From contig NZ_KZ293963.1 of the NCBI RefSeq assembly GCF_002352765.1, forward strand, positions 3,684,559 to 3,748,558: a DNA stretch of 64,000 bases, read 5' to 3'. The DNA comes from Alteribacter populi. Lineage in GTDB: Bacteria > Bacillota > Bacilli > Bacillales > Salisediminibacteriaceae. Made by a program: the position numbers and the translations under genes. The notes under the pieces were generated by a model. It ran no database searches, was not told the origin of the DNA, and was given only the letters and a program-made list of their open reading frames with translations. Position 1 is the first letter of the stretch; each line of letters begins with the position of its first letter. Of the stretch, positions 16,639-25,712 are shown piece after piece.

Positions 16639-17349
16639 ATGTCAGTACGAAAAGAAGTGGAATCAACAGGAGTTGATGAAGAACAGTCATCCAGTATGGA
16701 AACCTTTCATGATAAATCGCACTTTTGGGGACGATTAACGCTTTGGATGGTAGTCGTTGCATCTTTATTGCCACCGTTATACTTTTCTTTTATTTTGGAT
16801 GCGCATCCTGGCTGGGGAGCGATTATTGGCGGACTCATTGGATATGCATCCTTTATCGGAATTATGTGGTTTTTAGAACCTATTACGTTTTATCCAACTT
16901 TGGGACGTTCCGGAACGTATCTGGCCTTTTTAACTGGAAACATTGCGAATATGTGTCTACCTTGTTCTGCATCTGCTCAAGAATCCGTTGGTGCTGAACC
17001 AGGGTCCAGGAAGGCTGAAATTGCTGGAACCTTGGGGATAACTGCTGCTTCGTTAGTTAATATTTTAGTCATTATCGCAGTTGTTTTCAGTGGTTCCTAT
17101 ATTATTATGATTCTCCCGGAACCTGTTGAACAAGCACTAAATTTAATACTTCCAGCTATTTATGGAGGCGTTCTGGGACAGTTTGCTCTTAAGAAACCTT
17201 TATATGGGTTAATTGCTATCACTTTAGGTATGGCTATCTTATTTGCCCCTATTTATAGTTTGATAAAAATTGTTTTGTGTGTAGTTAGTACGGTTGCTGT
17301 TTGTCTCTACCTTGAAAAATTAAAAGAATCAAAGGCGAGACATGAATAG
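16639..17349 (+). CDS. Membrane protein, probable partner of the DUF5058 protein
   Basis: A 236-residue protein with a hydrophilic N-terminal 30 residues and about six hydrophobic segments. A conserved-looking loop NMCLPCSASAQESVGAEPG, part of which is CLPCSASAQESV, sits between spans and contains two Cys residues; the following GTLGITAASLVN resembles transporter helices. I do not recognise the family. ATG 16639 follows GCAAGGAGGG. It starts 22 bp after the DUF5058 gene and overlaps the open frame upstream of the next gene, so all four genes are likely co-transcribed. Confidence 0.7.
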   Translation: MSVRKEVESTGVDEEQSSSMETFHDKSHFWGRLTLWMVVVASLLPPLYFSFILDAHPGWGAIIGGLIGYASFIGIMWFLEPITFYPTLGRSGTYLAFLTGNIANMCLPCSASAQESVGAEPGSRKAEIAGTLGITAASLVNILVIIAVVFSGSYIIMILPEPVEQALNLILPAIYGGVLGQFALKKPLYGLIAITLGMAILFAPIYSLIKIVLCVVSTVAVCLYLEKLKESKARHE

Positions 17350-17395
17350 GTTTCACAGAAAAAAATCTATAGAGGGTATACATAGGGAGGTCAAC

Positions 17396-18628
17396 ATGCG
17401 AATTAATGAAGATCGTCTTAAAAATCATTTTGAAGAACTAAGTCAAATAGGTAAGCTTGGAGATACAGGAGTATGTCGCCCCACCTTATCAACTGTTGAG
17501 AAGGAAGCATTTGAACTCGTGTTTACTTGGATGGAAGAAGCAGGGATGAAGTGTCGGATTGATCATTTTGGTAATTTAATAGGACGTAAGGAAGGAAAAG
17601 ACCCCAATGCACCTGTATTAATGGTTGGTTCCCACTTAGATTCACAGCCCTATGGTGGGAGGTTCGATGGTGTAGCTGGTGTACTTAGTGGGATTGAAGC
17701 TGTAGCGACATTAACTGAAAATGAGTTTGTTCCTGATCGTCCTATTGAAGTTGTCTCCTTTTGTGATGAAGAAGGTTGGCGTTTTGGCAAGGGGCTTTTC
17801 GGTTCTAGAGGAATCCTAGGAATGTTAGATGAAGGAGAGCTTTTGAATAAAGATAAAGACGGTGTCACAAGAGAACAAGCATTACGTCACTTTGGGTGTG
17901 ATCCGGATCGATCATTTGAATCGATTTATCCTCATGGTAGTATTCATTCCTTTCTAGAGCTTCATATCGAACAAGGCCCTTTATTACAAGAAAAGAATCA
18001 GCCCGTTGGTATTGTAACCGGAATTGCAGGCCCATTATGGCTAACTGTAAAAATAAAGGGGTATTCAGGACATGCGGGAACTGTACCGATGACGATGCGT
18101 CAGGATGCGCTTGTTGGTGCATCAGAAATTGTAGCTTTATTTCATGAAATCATGAAGCAGGATCCTCAGGGATCAACAGTTGGCACGGTAGGTTCACTAA
18201 GTGTTTTCCCTGATTCGCGTAATAGTATTCCAGAAGAAGTCGTGTTTACAATAGACTTACGGGATATTGATCTAGAGCGCCGGAATCATTATGAAAACCA
18301 GCTAAGAGAATGTGTTGCAAATGTTGCTGAAAAACACCAACTGTCTTATGAAATATTAGAAGATCAAAATAGTGAACCCAGTTTTTGTGATGAATGGATT
18401 AAAGACGCGATTCGCAAAGAATGTCAACAAGCCGGTCTCCATGCTCCTGAAATGATGAGTGGTGCCTTCCATGATGCTTTAATTATCTCAAATACATGTG
18501 ACTATGGAATGATCTTTGTCAGGTGCAAAGATGGCATTAGTCATAACCCAGCTGAATATGCATCGTACGAGGATTTAGCTATAGGTGCGGACGTTCTATA
18601 TGGCACTGTTTTGAAAATGATGAAATGA
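17396..18628 (+). CDS. M20C hydrolase (N-carbamoyl-L-amino acid hydrolase / allantoate amidohydrolase type)
   Basis: A 410-residue binuclear metal enzyme of the family that cleaves carbamoyl or ureido groups. Seen are VGSHLDSQPYGGRFDGVAGV (in part GSHLDSQPYGGRFDG), FCDEEGWRFG with the metal-binding Glu, the lid-domain stretch HIEQGPLLQ and, near the end, SGAFHDAL. The start is ATG 17396 with AGGGAGGTCAAC; the frame reaches 18 codons further back without support. Its substrate could be an N-carbamoyl amino acid or a related ureide. Last gene of the operon. Confidence 0.85.
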   Translation: MRINEDRLKNHFEELSQIGKLGDTGVCRPTLSTVEKEAFELVFTWMEEAGMKCRIDHFGNLIGRKEGKDPNAPVLMVGSHLDSQPYGGRFDGVAGVLSGIEAVATLTENEFVPDRPIEVVSFCDEEGWRFGKGLFGSRGILGMLDEGELLNKDKDGVTREQALRHFGCDPDRSFESIYPHGSIHSFLELHIEQGPLLQEKNQPVGIVTGIAGPLWLTVKIKGYSGHAGTVPMTMRQDALVGASEIVALFHEIMKQDPQGSTVGTVGSLSVFPDSRNSIPEEVVFTIDLRDIDLERRNHYENQLRECVANVAEKHQLSYEILEDQNSEPSFCDEWIKDAIRKECQQAGLHAPEMMSGAFHDALIISNTCDYGMIFVRCKDGISHNPAEYASYEDLAIGADVLYGTVLKMMK

Positions 18629-19030
18629 AAAGAAGTTTAATCATAACCATGGTCTATGTTGGCTATGTTCACACAAAGTAGCTGATCAAAACATTTGTGC
18701 GAAAAGCTAACGGGTTTACTTCAGAGGTGCAAACAAGTCATACATAAGCCAATACGCATGGATTTTCACATTTCACATGCGCTTTTTACGGTTATATCAA
18801 GGGTTATCTGTATATTATCAATAAAATCGCATTACATATCACACCCCTTTACTTAGGAATGGAAATAAATAATTCCATCTTGTGAGTTTTCTGCGACTTA
18901 ATATGTGAATTGTTATGATAAACAAAGATATTGGCTATTTATGTTAAATGGTATTAGAGAAAATACAGAGCTTGTTTAAAGATGTACTTATAGAAGGGGA
19001 GGTCTCTGAATAAAACAAAAGGAGAGTACG
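18629..19030. other. Intergenic region, weak terminator only
   Basis: No gene seen. ACGCATG...CATGCGC near 18750-18783 followed by TTTTT could terminate the amidohydrolase operon. The right part is AT-rich and should contain the promoter of the nucleotidyltransferase gene. Confidence 0.5.
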
Positions 19031-19873
19031 TTGACTCATATTAAAAATATAGGACGTTTTTGTCTGACGGATGATAATGGATATATACTAAATGATTCAA
19101 GTTTAAAGAAGATTCAACCTGAATTTTTCGCGATGGTAGAAGAGGTAACAGAATATTATCAAACTCATTTGGGGTTAGACTTACATAGCGTATATATAAG
19201 GGGATCAGTTCCTCGTGGATTGGGTATAAATAGCGTTTCAGACTTAGATACAATAGCCATTACGAATAAAGAGACTAATGACATAGACTTGAAATGGGCA
19301 GACAAGGCTGAACAAGAATTGAATAGTAAATACAATTGTGTAAATGGAGTGGAATTTAGTTTCTATTACATTGAAGATGTTTTAGAAACCGTTAATTTTT
19401 CAATCATACCGTTTATGATTAAGACCCATAGTGTATGTGTATTTGGGGAAGATTTAAACGTGCATTTACCTAATTATAAAGCAGATAAAACACTTGGCAA
19501 CGAACATCTTGTCAACCTAAGGAATCAAATTGAACGAGCAAAAGAAGACCTTTATGATAATGACGATATTGAAGATATTTTGGATTGTTGCGGATGGATT
19601 ATGAAAATTATAGTTAGGGCGGGGCTTGCACTTGTGATAGAGAAAGAAAATAAATATACAAGAGACTTATTCCCAGCATTTGAGATATTTTCTAAATATT
19701 ATCCAGAGAAGGAATCTGAAATGAAACAAGCAGTTAAATATGCTATTAACCCCATAGAAAATGCAAATGAAATAAAAGATTTTTTAGATGATATGGGAGG
19801 TTGGATGGTAAGTGAGTCTGAAAAGTGGTTGCAAGTTCACAACCCTAAAAAAGTCAGTAATATGAATTTATAG
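19031..19873 (+). CDS. Nucleotidyltransferase-domain protein
   Basis: A 280-residue protein with a DNA polymerase beta-type nucleotidyltransferase core: RGSVPRGLGINSVSDLDTIAI, quoted in part as GSVPRG and SDLD, with the two carboxylates needed for metal binding. The rest is helical, containing acidic stretches such as YDNDDIEDILDCCGW. The layout recalls aminoglycoside-type nucleotidyltransferases or MNT-like proteins, but no antitoxin partner (HEPN) is next to it. Start TTG 19031 with GGAGAG. Substrate unknown; base composition is more AT-rich than its neighbours, which could indicate acquisition. Confidence 0.7.
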   Translation: MTHIKNIGRFCLTDDNGYILNDSSLKKIQPEFFAMVEEVTEYYQTHLGLDLHSVYIRGSVPRGLGINSVSDLDTIAITNKETNDIDLKWADKAEQELNSKYNCVNGVEFSFYYIEDVLETVNFSIIPFMIKTHSVCVFGEDLNVHLPNYKADKTLGNEHLVNLRNQIERAKEDLYDNDDIEDILDCCGWIMKIIVRAGLALVIEKENKYTRDLFPAFEIFSKYYPEKESEMKQAVKYAINPIENANEIKDFLDDMGGWMVSESEKWLQVHNPKKVSNMNL

Positions 19874-20022
19874 AAAATCTGTTTCTGATTGTGAAGATTT
19901 CTACTTAAAGTAACGGGTTAGCAAGAGTTGGAGATAGTATGGTTCAGGAGTTCCTTCTTGTGCTAACGAAGCAAAGAGTAGAAGATGATATAAAAATTTT
20001 TTTGTAAAGGAGGACTTATTCT

Positions 20023-21009
20023 TTGGATGCAAAATGTATAAAACTTCATGATTTTGGAAGTCCTCAAGATGTATTAAAAGTTGAAAATAAAGAAGTTGAA
20101 CCTCCAAAGAGTAATGAAATCCTTGTTCGGATGTTAGCACGTCCTATAAATCCATCAGATTTAATACCGATTAAAGGGTCTTATTCTCAACGCATTTCTT
20201 TACCTCGTATTCCTGGTTATGAAGGTGTCGGAATTGTAGAAGATGTAGGGGCTTCCGTTTCTCATAGTTTTATTGGTAAACGTGTTTTACCTTTGCGTGG
20301 GGATGGAACATGGCAAGAATACGTTAAGACATCAGCAGAATTAGCAGTTCCGATACCGAAATCTATTGATGATTTTACGGCTTCGCAAATGTATATCAAT
20401 CCAATTACAGCTTGGGTTGTATGTACAGAAGTATTGAAATTAAGAATGAATGATGTTTTATTGGTTAATGCGTGTGGCTCATCTATTGGACGTGTTTTTG
20501 CTCAATTATCAAAGGTTATTGGTTTTCGGCTGATTGCAGTGACTAGAAATATTAAACATACAGGAGATTTACTTCAACTTGGTGCGTCTTCTGTTATTAA
20601 TACAACAGAAAAATCATTACATGAAACAGTTATGGAATTAACAAATGGACTAGGTGCTAATGCAGCTATTGATTCTGTTGGAGGTTCATCTGGTAATGAT
20701 TTGGCTTTTGGTGTACGTCCAAACGGCAAATTTTTAACAATCGGTCTTTTATCGGGGGTACAGGTAAATTGGGCAGAAATTATTAATAAGGCAAAAGTAA
20801 ATGCTAACATGTTTCATTTGCGGAATTGGAATAAAAATGTATCAATAGATAAATGGCAGAAGACCTTTAATCACCTTATAACATTGATAAATGATAAACA
20901 ATTGCGTTTGATGGAGATAGATTCTAAATTTGACTTATTAAACGTAAGAGAAGCAGTAAATGTTGTTGAAATAAAAAAAACTAAAGGAAAAGTGTTTTTA
21001 ACAAGTTGA
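20023..21009 (+). CDS. Zinc-independent MDR oxidoreductase (MECR / quinone reductase-like)
   Basis: A 328-residue NADPH-dependent medium-chain reductase. The N-terminal GroES-like fold includes RPINPSDLIPIKGSY and GYEGVGIVEDVG; the cofactor site is VNACGSSIGRVFAQL, a variant of the AxGxxG motif, and GANAAIDSVGG follows. The PINPSD stretch is typical of trans-2-enoyl-CoA reductase-like members. No catalytic zinc ligands are seen. Start TTG 20023, nine bases after AAAGGAGGA. The substrate is not known. Downstream DNA is gene debris. Confidence 0.8.
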   Translation: MDAKCIKLHDFGSPQDVLKVENKEVEPPKSNEILVRMLARPINPSDLIPIKGSYSQRISLPRIPGYEGVGIVEDVGASVSHSFIGKRVLPLRGDGTWQEYVKTSAELAVPIPKSIDDFTASQMYINPITAWVVCTEVLKLRMNDVLLVNACGSSIGRVFAQLSKVIGFRLIAVTRNIKHTGDLLQLGASSVINTTEKSLHETVMELTNGLGANAAIDSVGGSSGNDLAFGVRPNGKFLTIGLLSGVQVNWAEIINKAKVNANMFHLRNWNKNVSIDKWQKTFNHLITLINDKQLRLMEIDSKFDLLNVREAVNVVEIKKTKGKVFLTS

Positions 21010-21188
21010 TTAATTAACTTTAATTCGTATTCAACAAGCGGAGTGCATAACAATAGTAGCGATAGCTCAATAAGCTGTCGTTGTTCTTGTTCAACGGGGA
21101 GAATTCTTAAAACTTCCTTGCATTTTATTCCTAAATAAAAGGGAATTCCTATTGGTACATCGTCAGCGAGTTGGTGCAAAACGGTCAA
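21010..21188 (-). pseudogene. Possible truncated minus-strand gene
   Basis: TTG 21186-21188 has GAGGGAAG before it on the minus strand and opens a frame of about 60 residues with protein-like composition (LHQLADDVPIGIPFYLG and PVEQEQRQLIELSLLLL). The frame then runs into the oppositely oriented reductase gene, where it is only antisense translation. It may be the surviving 5' end of a gene broken at this junction. I recognise no family. Confidence 0.25.
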
Positions 21189-21213
21189 CTTCCCTCAAAA
21201 TAATTGGAAAGGT

Positions 21214-21414
21214 GAATTTTTCAACAAAAACTTATCTATTAAAGCCGTTCGGGAATTGAAAAAGAATGACCCGTTTCTAATAGAAGTGGATCGTATTGCT
21301 CTTCAAAAATCCGTTGAAATTGTACATGATGCCTATACTCGGTATTACAAAAAACATCATGGGATGGATTTGCCATGCGGAATAATTTATTGTAGAAAAA
21401 AATCGGTGAGTTAA
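21214..21414 (+). pseudogene. TnpB (IS200/IS605 family) remnant
   Basis: A 66-codon frame without a start reads NDPFLIEVDRIALQKSVEIV and then DAYTRYYKKHHG, the pattern of the N-terminal region of TnpB accessory nucleases (PFLKEVDSIALQ...L..AY..FF/YY in the family as I know it). The RuvC and zinc-finger parts are absent. It is therefore a decayed fragment, not an active element. It ends about 17 bp before a terminator hairpin. Confidence 0.55.
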
Positions 21415-21430
21415 CCCTGTACTTTGCGCC

Positions 21431-21470
21431 CAAAAGGCTTAGAGAATACTTCTTTCTCTAAGCCTTTTTA
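21431..21470 (+). terminator. Terminator-like hairpin
   Basis: AAAAGGCTTAGAGAA (21432-21446) pairs with TTCTCTAAGCCTTTT (21454-21468), followed by T. The stem is the same AAAGGCTTAGA type as at 641-672. Confidence 0.75.
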
Positions 21471-21471
21471 A

Positions 21472-21732
21472 TGTGAGATATACTGTGAAACCAGTTGTGA
21501 TTCCCTATGTGGATGGGCTTGTGATTTACCGTTTTGCACCTTACAAACGGAAGCAAATGCGGATCTTAATAAATACCGCTATGCGGTTAGTTTCATTGTG
21601 CTACCTTTGATTTTTACAATAGAGAACGAAACCTACTATTATGAACACCTCCTTTTTTTGATTCCGGGATTACTTTTGAACATAAAAGAAGAGCTTATAC
21701 TTCTCTTTCAACACCATTTATGCCAATATTAA
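21472..21732 (+). pseudogene. Open stretch without start, possible gene remnant
   Basis: One frame is open for about 86 codons and its second half reads like a membrane protein end (YAVSFIVLPLIFTIENETYY, then LLFLIPGLLLN). There is no start codon or ribosome binding site at its beginning, right after the terminator. It is in a debris region with the TnpB remnant. The call is weak. Confidence 0.2.
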
Positions 21733-21823
21733 AGTGAGATAAAATGGAATAAGGACGAGTATTGGAACCATTTAAACTATACTAAAATACACCGACATTT
21801 AGAGAGATTGGAGCAATTCAAGG

Positions 21824-23653
21824 ATGTATCGAAATTTAGAGGACTGTGTAAATGATTTAGAAAAGCATGGCCATTTAGTTCGTATTCGAGAAGAAGTGGA
21901 TCCTTATCTTGAGATGGCTGCGATTCACTTAAAGGTTTATGAGGCTGGCGGTCCTGCGTTACTATTTGAAAATGTAAAAGGTTCGAAGTTTCGGGCGGTA
22001 TCGAACCTTTTTGGTACAATTGAACGTAGCAAATTTATTTTCCGCAATACGTGGAAATCCGTCGAGAATGTCATGGCTGTACGAAACGATCCCGCTAAAG
22101 CGTTAAAAAATCCTTTTAAAAATCTTAAAACGGGATTATCGGCATTGTCAGCTTTACCTTTAAAAAGTGGACGTTCCCCTGTAGCCACACAAGAAATTAA
22201 CATATCTGACCTTCCGTTAATTCAACACTGGCCAATGGATGGCGGCGCTTTTGTTACGTTACCGCAAGTGTATACGGAAGATCCGGACAAGCCCGGGATT
22301 ATAAATTCGAATTTGGGGATGTACCGTGTTCAGCTTAGTGGAAATGAATACGATTTGAATCAAGATGTCGGTTTGCATTATCAAATTCATCGTGGAATCG
22401 GCGTTCATCAAGACAAAGCGAATAAGAAAGGCGAACCTCTAAAGGTAAGTATTTTTATAGGCGGACATCCTTCTCACACATTATCAGCTGTCATGCCGCT
22501 GCCAGAAGGTTTGAGCGAGATGACATTTGCCGGCTTACTTGCAGGACGACGCTTTCGTTACAGCTATATTGATGGCTACTGTATTAGTAATGATGCGGAT
22601 TTTGTTATTACTGGAGAAATCCATCCTGACGAAACAAAACCGGAGGGACCTTTTGGTGATCATTTAGGTTATTACAGCCTTACTCATGACTTTCCAGCCA
22701 TGAAAGTTCATAAAGTATATGCTAAGCCAAATGCTATTTTGCCGTTTACGGTTGTTGGCCGTCCTCCCCAAGAAGATACGTCGTTCGGCGAGCTCATCCA
22801 TGAGATAACAGGTGATGCGGTTAAACAAGAAATCCCAGGTGTAAAAGAAGTCCATGCTGTTGATGCTGCGGGAGTGCATCCTTTACTTTTTGCGATTGGT
22901 AGCGAGCGGTACACACCTTATCAACAAGTCAAGCAACCGGCTGAGATGCTTACGATTGCTAACCGAATTTTAGGAACAGGACAATTAAGCTTAGCCAAAT
23001 ATTTATTTATTACTGCAGAAGAGGAAAAGTCATTAAATACACATCATGAAGAAGATTTTCTAACTTATATTTTAGAGCGGATCGACCTCCGTCGTGATCT
23101 TCATTTTTATACAAATACGACCATGGATACGCTCGATTATTCAGGTGACGGACTAAACCGTGGAAGCAAAGTGGTCTTTGCAGCTTATGGCGATAAAAAA
23201 CGAGAGTTATGCACAGAAGTCCCGAACGAGTTGAAGGAGTTAGGAAGCTTTAAAAATGCACAGTTGGTTATGCCGGGCGTTGTTGTTGTGCAAGGACCTG
23301 AATTTACAAGTTACACTGACGCGCAAAAGGATTTACAAAGCCTTAGTGAAGCGATTCGAGCAAAGGGCGAGCTCCCAACCTGTCCGATGATTATTGTAAG
23401 TGATGACAGTTCATTTATGAGTGAAACAACTAAGAATTTTCTCTGGGCTACATTCACGCGCAGTAATCCATCGCATGACATCTATGGTGTGAATAGCTAT
23501 TATGAGAACAAGCATTGGGCTTGTGATAATCTCATAATCGATGCCCGGATTAAATCACATCACGCACCGCCGTTAGTCCCTGACCCAACTGTTGAAAAGA
23601 ATATAGAGCGGTTATTTGTCAAAGGGGCAAGTTTAGCTGAAGTAAAGATATAG
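21824..23653 (+). CDS. UbiD-family decarboxylase
   Basis: A 609-residue enzyme of the prenylated-FMN-dependent UbiD family, which catalyses reversible (de)carboxylation of aromatic or alpha,beta-unsaturated acids. The N-terminal part (RIREEVDPYLEMAAI and GGPALLFENVKGS), the central FIGGHPSHTLSAVMPLPEG (in part GGHPSHTLSA) and the EGPFGDHLGYY segment with the catalytic acid are clear. The length near 600 is that of the MqnL/menaquinone-type subgroup rather than the 470-residue BsdC type. No UbiX-type flavin prenyltransferase is in the window. ATG 21824, site GGAG near 21810. Confidence 0.85.
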   Translation: MYRNLEDCVNDLEKHGHLVRIREEVDPYLEMAAIHLKVYEAGGPALLFENVKGSKFRAVSNLFGTIERSKFIFRNTWKSVENVMAVRNDPAKALKNPFKNLKTGLSALSALPLKSGRSPVATQEINISDLPLIQHWPMDGGAFVTLPQVYTEDPDKPGIINSNLGMYRVQLSGNEYDLNQDVGLHYQIHRGIGVHQDKANKKGEPLKVSIFIGGHPSHTLSAVMPLPEGLSEMTFAGLLAGRRFRYSYIDGYCISNDADFVITGEIHPDETKPEGPFGDHLGYYSLTHDFPAMKVHKVYAKPNAILPFTVVGRPPQEDTSFGELIHEITGDAVKQEIPGVKEVHAVDAAGVHPLLFAIGSERYTPYQQVKQPAEMLTIANRILGTGQLSLAKYLFITAEEEKSLNTHHEEDFLTYILERIDLRRDLHFYTNTTMDTLDYSGDGLNRGSKVVFAAYGDKKRELCTEVPNELKELGSFKNAQLVMPGVVVVQGPEFTSYTDAQKDLQSLSEAIRAKGELPTCPMIIVSDDSSFMSETTKNFLWATFTRSNPSHDIYGVNSYYENKHWACDNLIIDARIKSHHAPPLVPDPTVEKNIERLFVKGASLAEVKI

Positions 23654-23673
23654 TTGAAGGGAAAAACATAATT

Positions 23674-23712
23674 AAAACAGACCACTGCATTCGTGTTAGT
23701 GGTCTGTTTTTA
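23674..23712. terminator. Bidirectional terminator between ubiD-like and esterase genes
   Basis: AAAACAGACCACT (23674-23686) and AGTGGTCTGTTTT (23698-23710), 13-bp perfect stem with A and T flanks, between convergent genes. Confidence 0.9.
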
Positions 23713-23761
23713 ATAAGAGAAAGTTTTCTTTTATCAGGAAAAACTTGAATATATCATGATT

Positions 23762-25441
23762 TCACCCTGCACTAAACTGATACATAAAACGCTCCATATA
23801 GTAAATAAATACTTGGTTATAGTAGCCTGGAAAATACGAATTACTGGAATGCCCGGCAAATGGCATCAAGATTAAGGCTGAATTTGATTTGCCTTTTTCA
23901 TCATAAGTTTGATCGAACTTTACTGAAACGGATTGATCGACAAGGCCATCGTGTGTTCCTTGGTATATTAAAGCTGGTGGGCTATCTTCTGTCACTAAAA
24001 GAGATGGATCCGTTAACTCGTTCGTTCCCTCTACGTTAACTTTTGGTGCTAATCCGTTTGCTGGATAAATGGGAATGATTCCTCGAACATTAAGTTGTGG
24101 ATTTAAGTCATCATATTGGCCGCTTGCTAACCCTAGTCCAACAGCATTCGCTAATTGTCCACCTGCCGAACCTCCGGACACAAACACTGAATCTAAATTA
24201 GCTTCATAATCAGAACAATGCTCAACTAAATAGTCGGTGAATAAACCGATGTGACGAACCATGTCATCAATTGAAAAACCGCCCACAACATTTTCAGGGA
24301 CTTTGGAAAACTCAAAAAGCTTTTGTTCATGACTAAGCCCGTACTGAACGTCAAAGACAACGTACCCTTGACTTGCAAAGTATTTATTCACCTGCGCACT
24401 ATTCGAGGCCCCTTTATCCCCCGTCGTCCAGCCTCCTCCGTGGATTCTTATTAACACGGAATGGTTTCCTGGTAAATCATCTTGATTATCAGGTGGCATA
24501 TAGGCGTCAAAATGAAGCAAAATCCCTTCGTCAACGCCCGTAGTTCCTTCATAGTATAGAATATCTTGTTCAACACGATAATCGTCCGAAGCGGTTCCAA
24601 AAAAGTAATTTGGCAGCGAAAAGGGAGTATCTGAAAAGTGCCTTTGTTCCTCAATTGGGATTACATTGTTCGGATCTTCACCGAAAGCCTCTGAATAACT
24701 GAATTCAGCCTTGTGAATCGTGAATGGCGTTGTTAACAGCGGTAAGCTTAAAATGACTGAGACCGTTATGCCAATTAGGATCACAAGAAAGTTAACGAAT
24801 GGTTTATTTTTGTAGGAATACATTTTTAAAATCAATGCAGTTATGGCAAGAAATATAATGCTAAAAAATAAGGCATACTGTGGACCGAATAGTTCAACCA
24901 AATTACGACTTTTACCTATCACTAGCTGATAAGAAAAATATACCCCTATTATGATGATGATGCCTAATAAAATGATAATGCCAATCTTTATGACAGTTTT
25001 CGTGTAGGTAAGCTTTTTGGTATGGGCATGATAAGCGGAACCCTCTGACGTTCTATGATATCGCCATTTTAAGATGGCGATAATGCCACCAAAAACGAGC
25101 AAGGTAAAAATCAGGAACATCGTAACGGGACTGCGCGATGTCATATTCGTAACATCGGTCGAAACCATTCTGTTCATAATAGGAACGATAACCATGACCA
25201 CAATTGTTAGAAATAAATAGAGATAATCCAAGGTTGTGTGTTTGCTTTTAAAAAGAGTGATTATCATGTTCCCAATTAGTGTCATGAGAAGGATAACTCC
25301 GTATAAATTCCACATCCAATGAGAGGCGTTCGTGACGAAGTAAAGGATCCCAAAAACGATGGATAAAGCATTAGCAGCTACTAATGCTTTTATGAAAAAA
25401 AGATGTCGCTTTCTTTTTTGAGGATTTAGGGAGCTTTCCAT
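23762..25441 (-). CDS. Membrane-anchored alpha/beta-hydrolase (esterase/lipase)
   Basis: A 559-residue protein with an N-terminal membrane domain of about eight hydrophobic segments (residues 15-245) fused to an alpha/beta-hydrolase domain. In the latter, IRIHGGGWTTGDKG is the oxyanion-hole motif of hormone-sensitive-lipase-like esterases, VSGGSAGGQLAN carries the nucleophile Ser, and the C-terminal AGHSS gives the catalytic His. The hydrolase domain probably faces the outside, since it follows an even number of spans if the N-terminus is outside; topology is not certain. ATG 25439-25441 with AAGGAGAAAAC. Substrate unknown. Confidence 0.8.
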   Translation of the reverse strand: MESSLNPQKRKRHLFFIKALVAANALSIVFGILYFVTNASHWMWNLYGVILLMTLIGNMIITLFKSKHTTLDYLYLFLTIVVMVIVPIMNRMVSTDVTNMTSRSPVTMFLIFTLLVFGGIIAILKWRYHRTSEGSAYHAHTKKLTYTKTVIKIGIIILLGIIIIIGVYFSYQLVIGKSRNLVELFGPQYALFFSIIFLAITALILKMYSYKNKPFVNFLVILIGITVSVILSLPLLTTPFTIHKAEFSYSEAFGEDPNNVIPIEEQRHFSDTPFSLPNYFFGTASDDYRVEQDILYYEGTTGVDEGILLHFDAYMPPDNQDDLPGNHSVLIRIHGGGWTTGDKGASNSAQVNKYFASQGYVVFDVQYGLSHEQKLFEFSKVPENVVGGFSIDDMVRHIGLFTDYLVEHCSDYEANLDSVFVSGGSAGGQLANAVGLGLASGQYDDLNPQLNVRGIIPIYPANGLAPKVNVEGTNELTDPSLLVTEDSPPALIYQGTHDGLVDQSVSVKFDQTYDEKGKSNSALILMPFAGHSSNSYFPGYYNQVFIYYMERFMYQFSAG

Positions 25442-25622
25442 GTAGTTTTCTCCTTAATATAATGATGCAGATACCATTTGGGTGAAATCCCTCTGATTTT
25501 TAATTTACCTCTTAAGTGAAATAATTACTCGTTATTTACGCCATTTATCAACAGCAAAACACAGAGTTTTTTCCGGAGTATTCGTGATTTCTTAACAGCA
25601 GGGACATGAATTAATCTTATAA

Positions 25623-25696
25623 ATCAAAAAAAATTGATTTACTTCTTGTAATTAGTAAAAAGTGGATTTATAATGAATACATCAAAAAAAATTGAT
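25623..25696 (+). promoter_or_regulatory. arsR promoter with two ArsR-type operators
   Basis: A sigma-A promoter TTGTAA (25646-25651), 17-bp spacer, TATAAT (25669-25674) is framed by two identical boxes ATCAAAAAAAATTGAT at 25623-25638 and 25681-25696. The second box covers the expected transcription start. Two further identical boxes lie before the permease gene. This is a classic autorepressed ArsR-family arrangement. Confidence 0.85.
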
Positions 25697-25712
25697 TTAT
25701 AGGAGGTGTTTA

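Noticed and set aside
19031..19873. MNT/HEPN toxin-antitoxin system
   Set aside because: Only the nucleotidyltransferase is present; no HEPN partner is adjacent.
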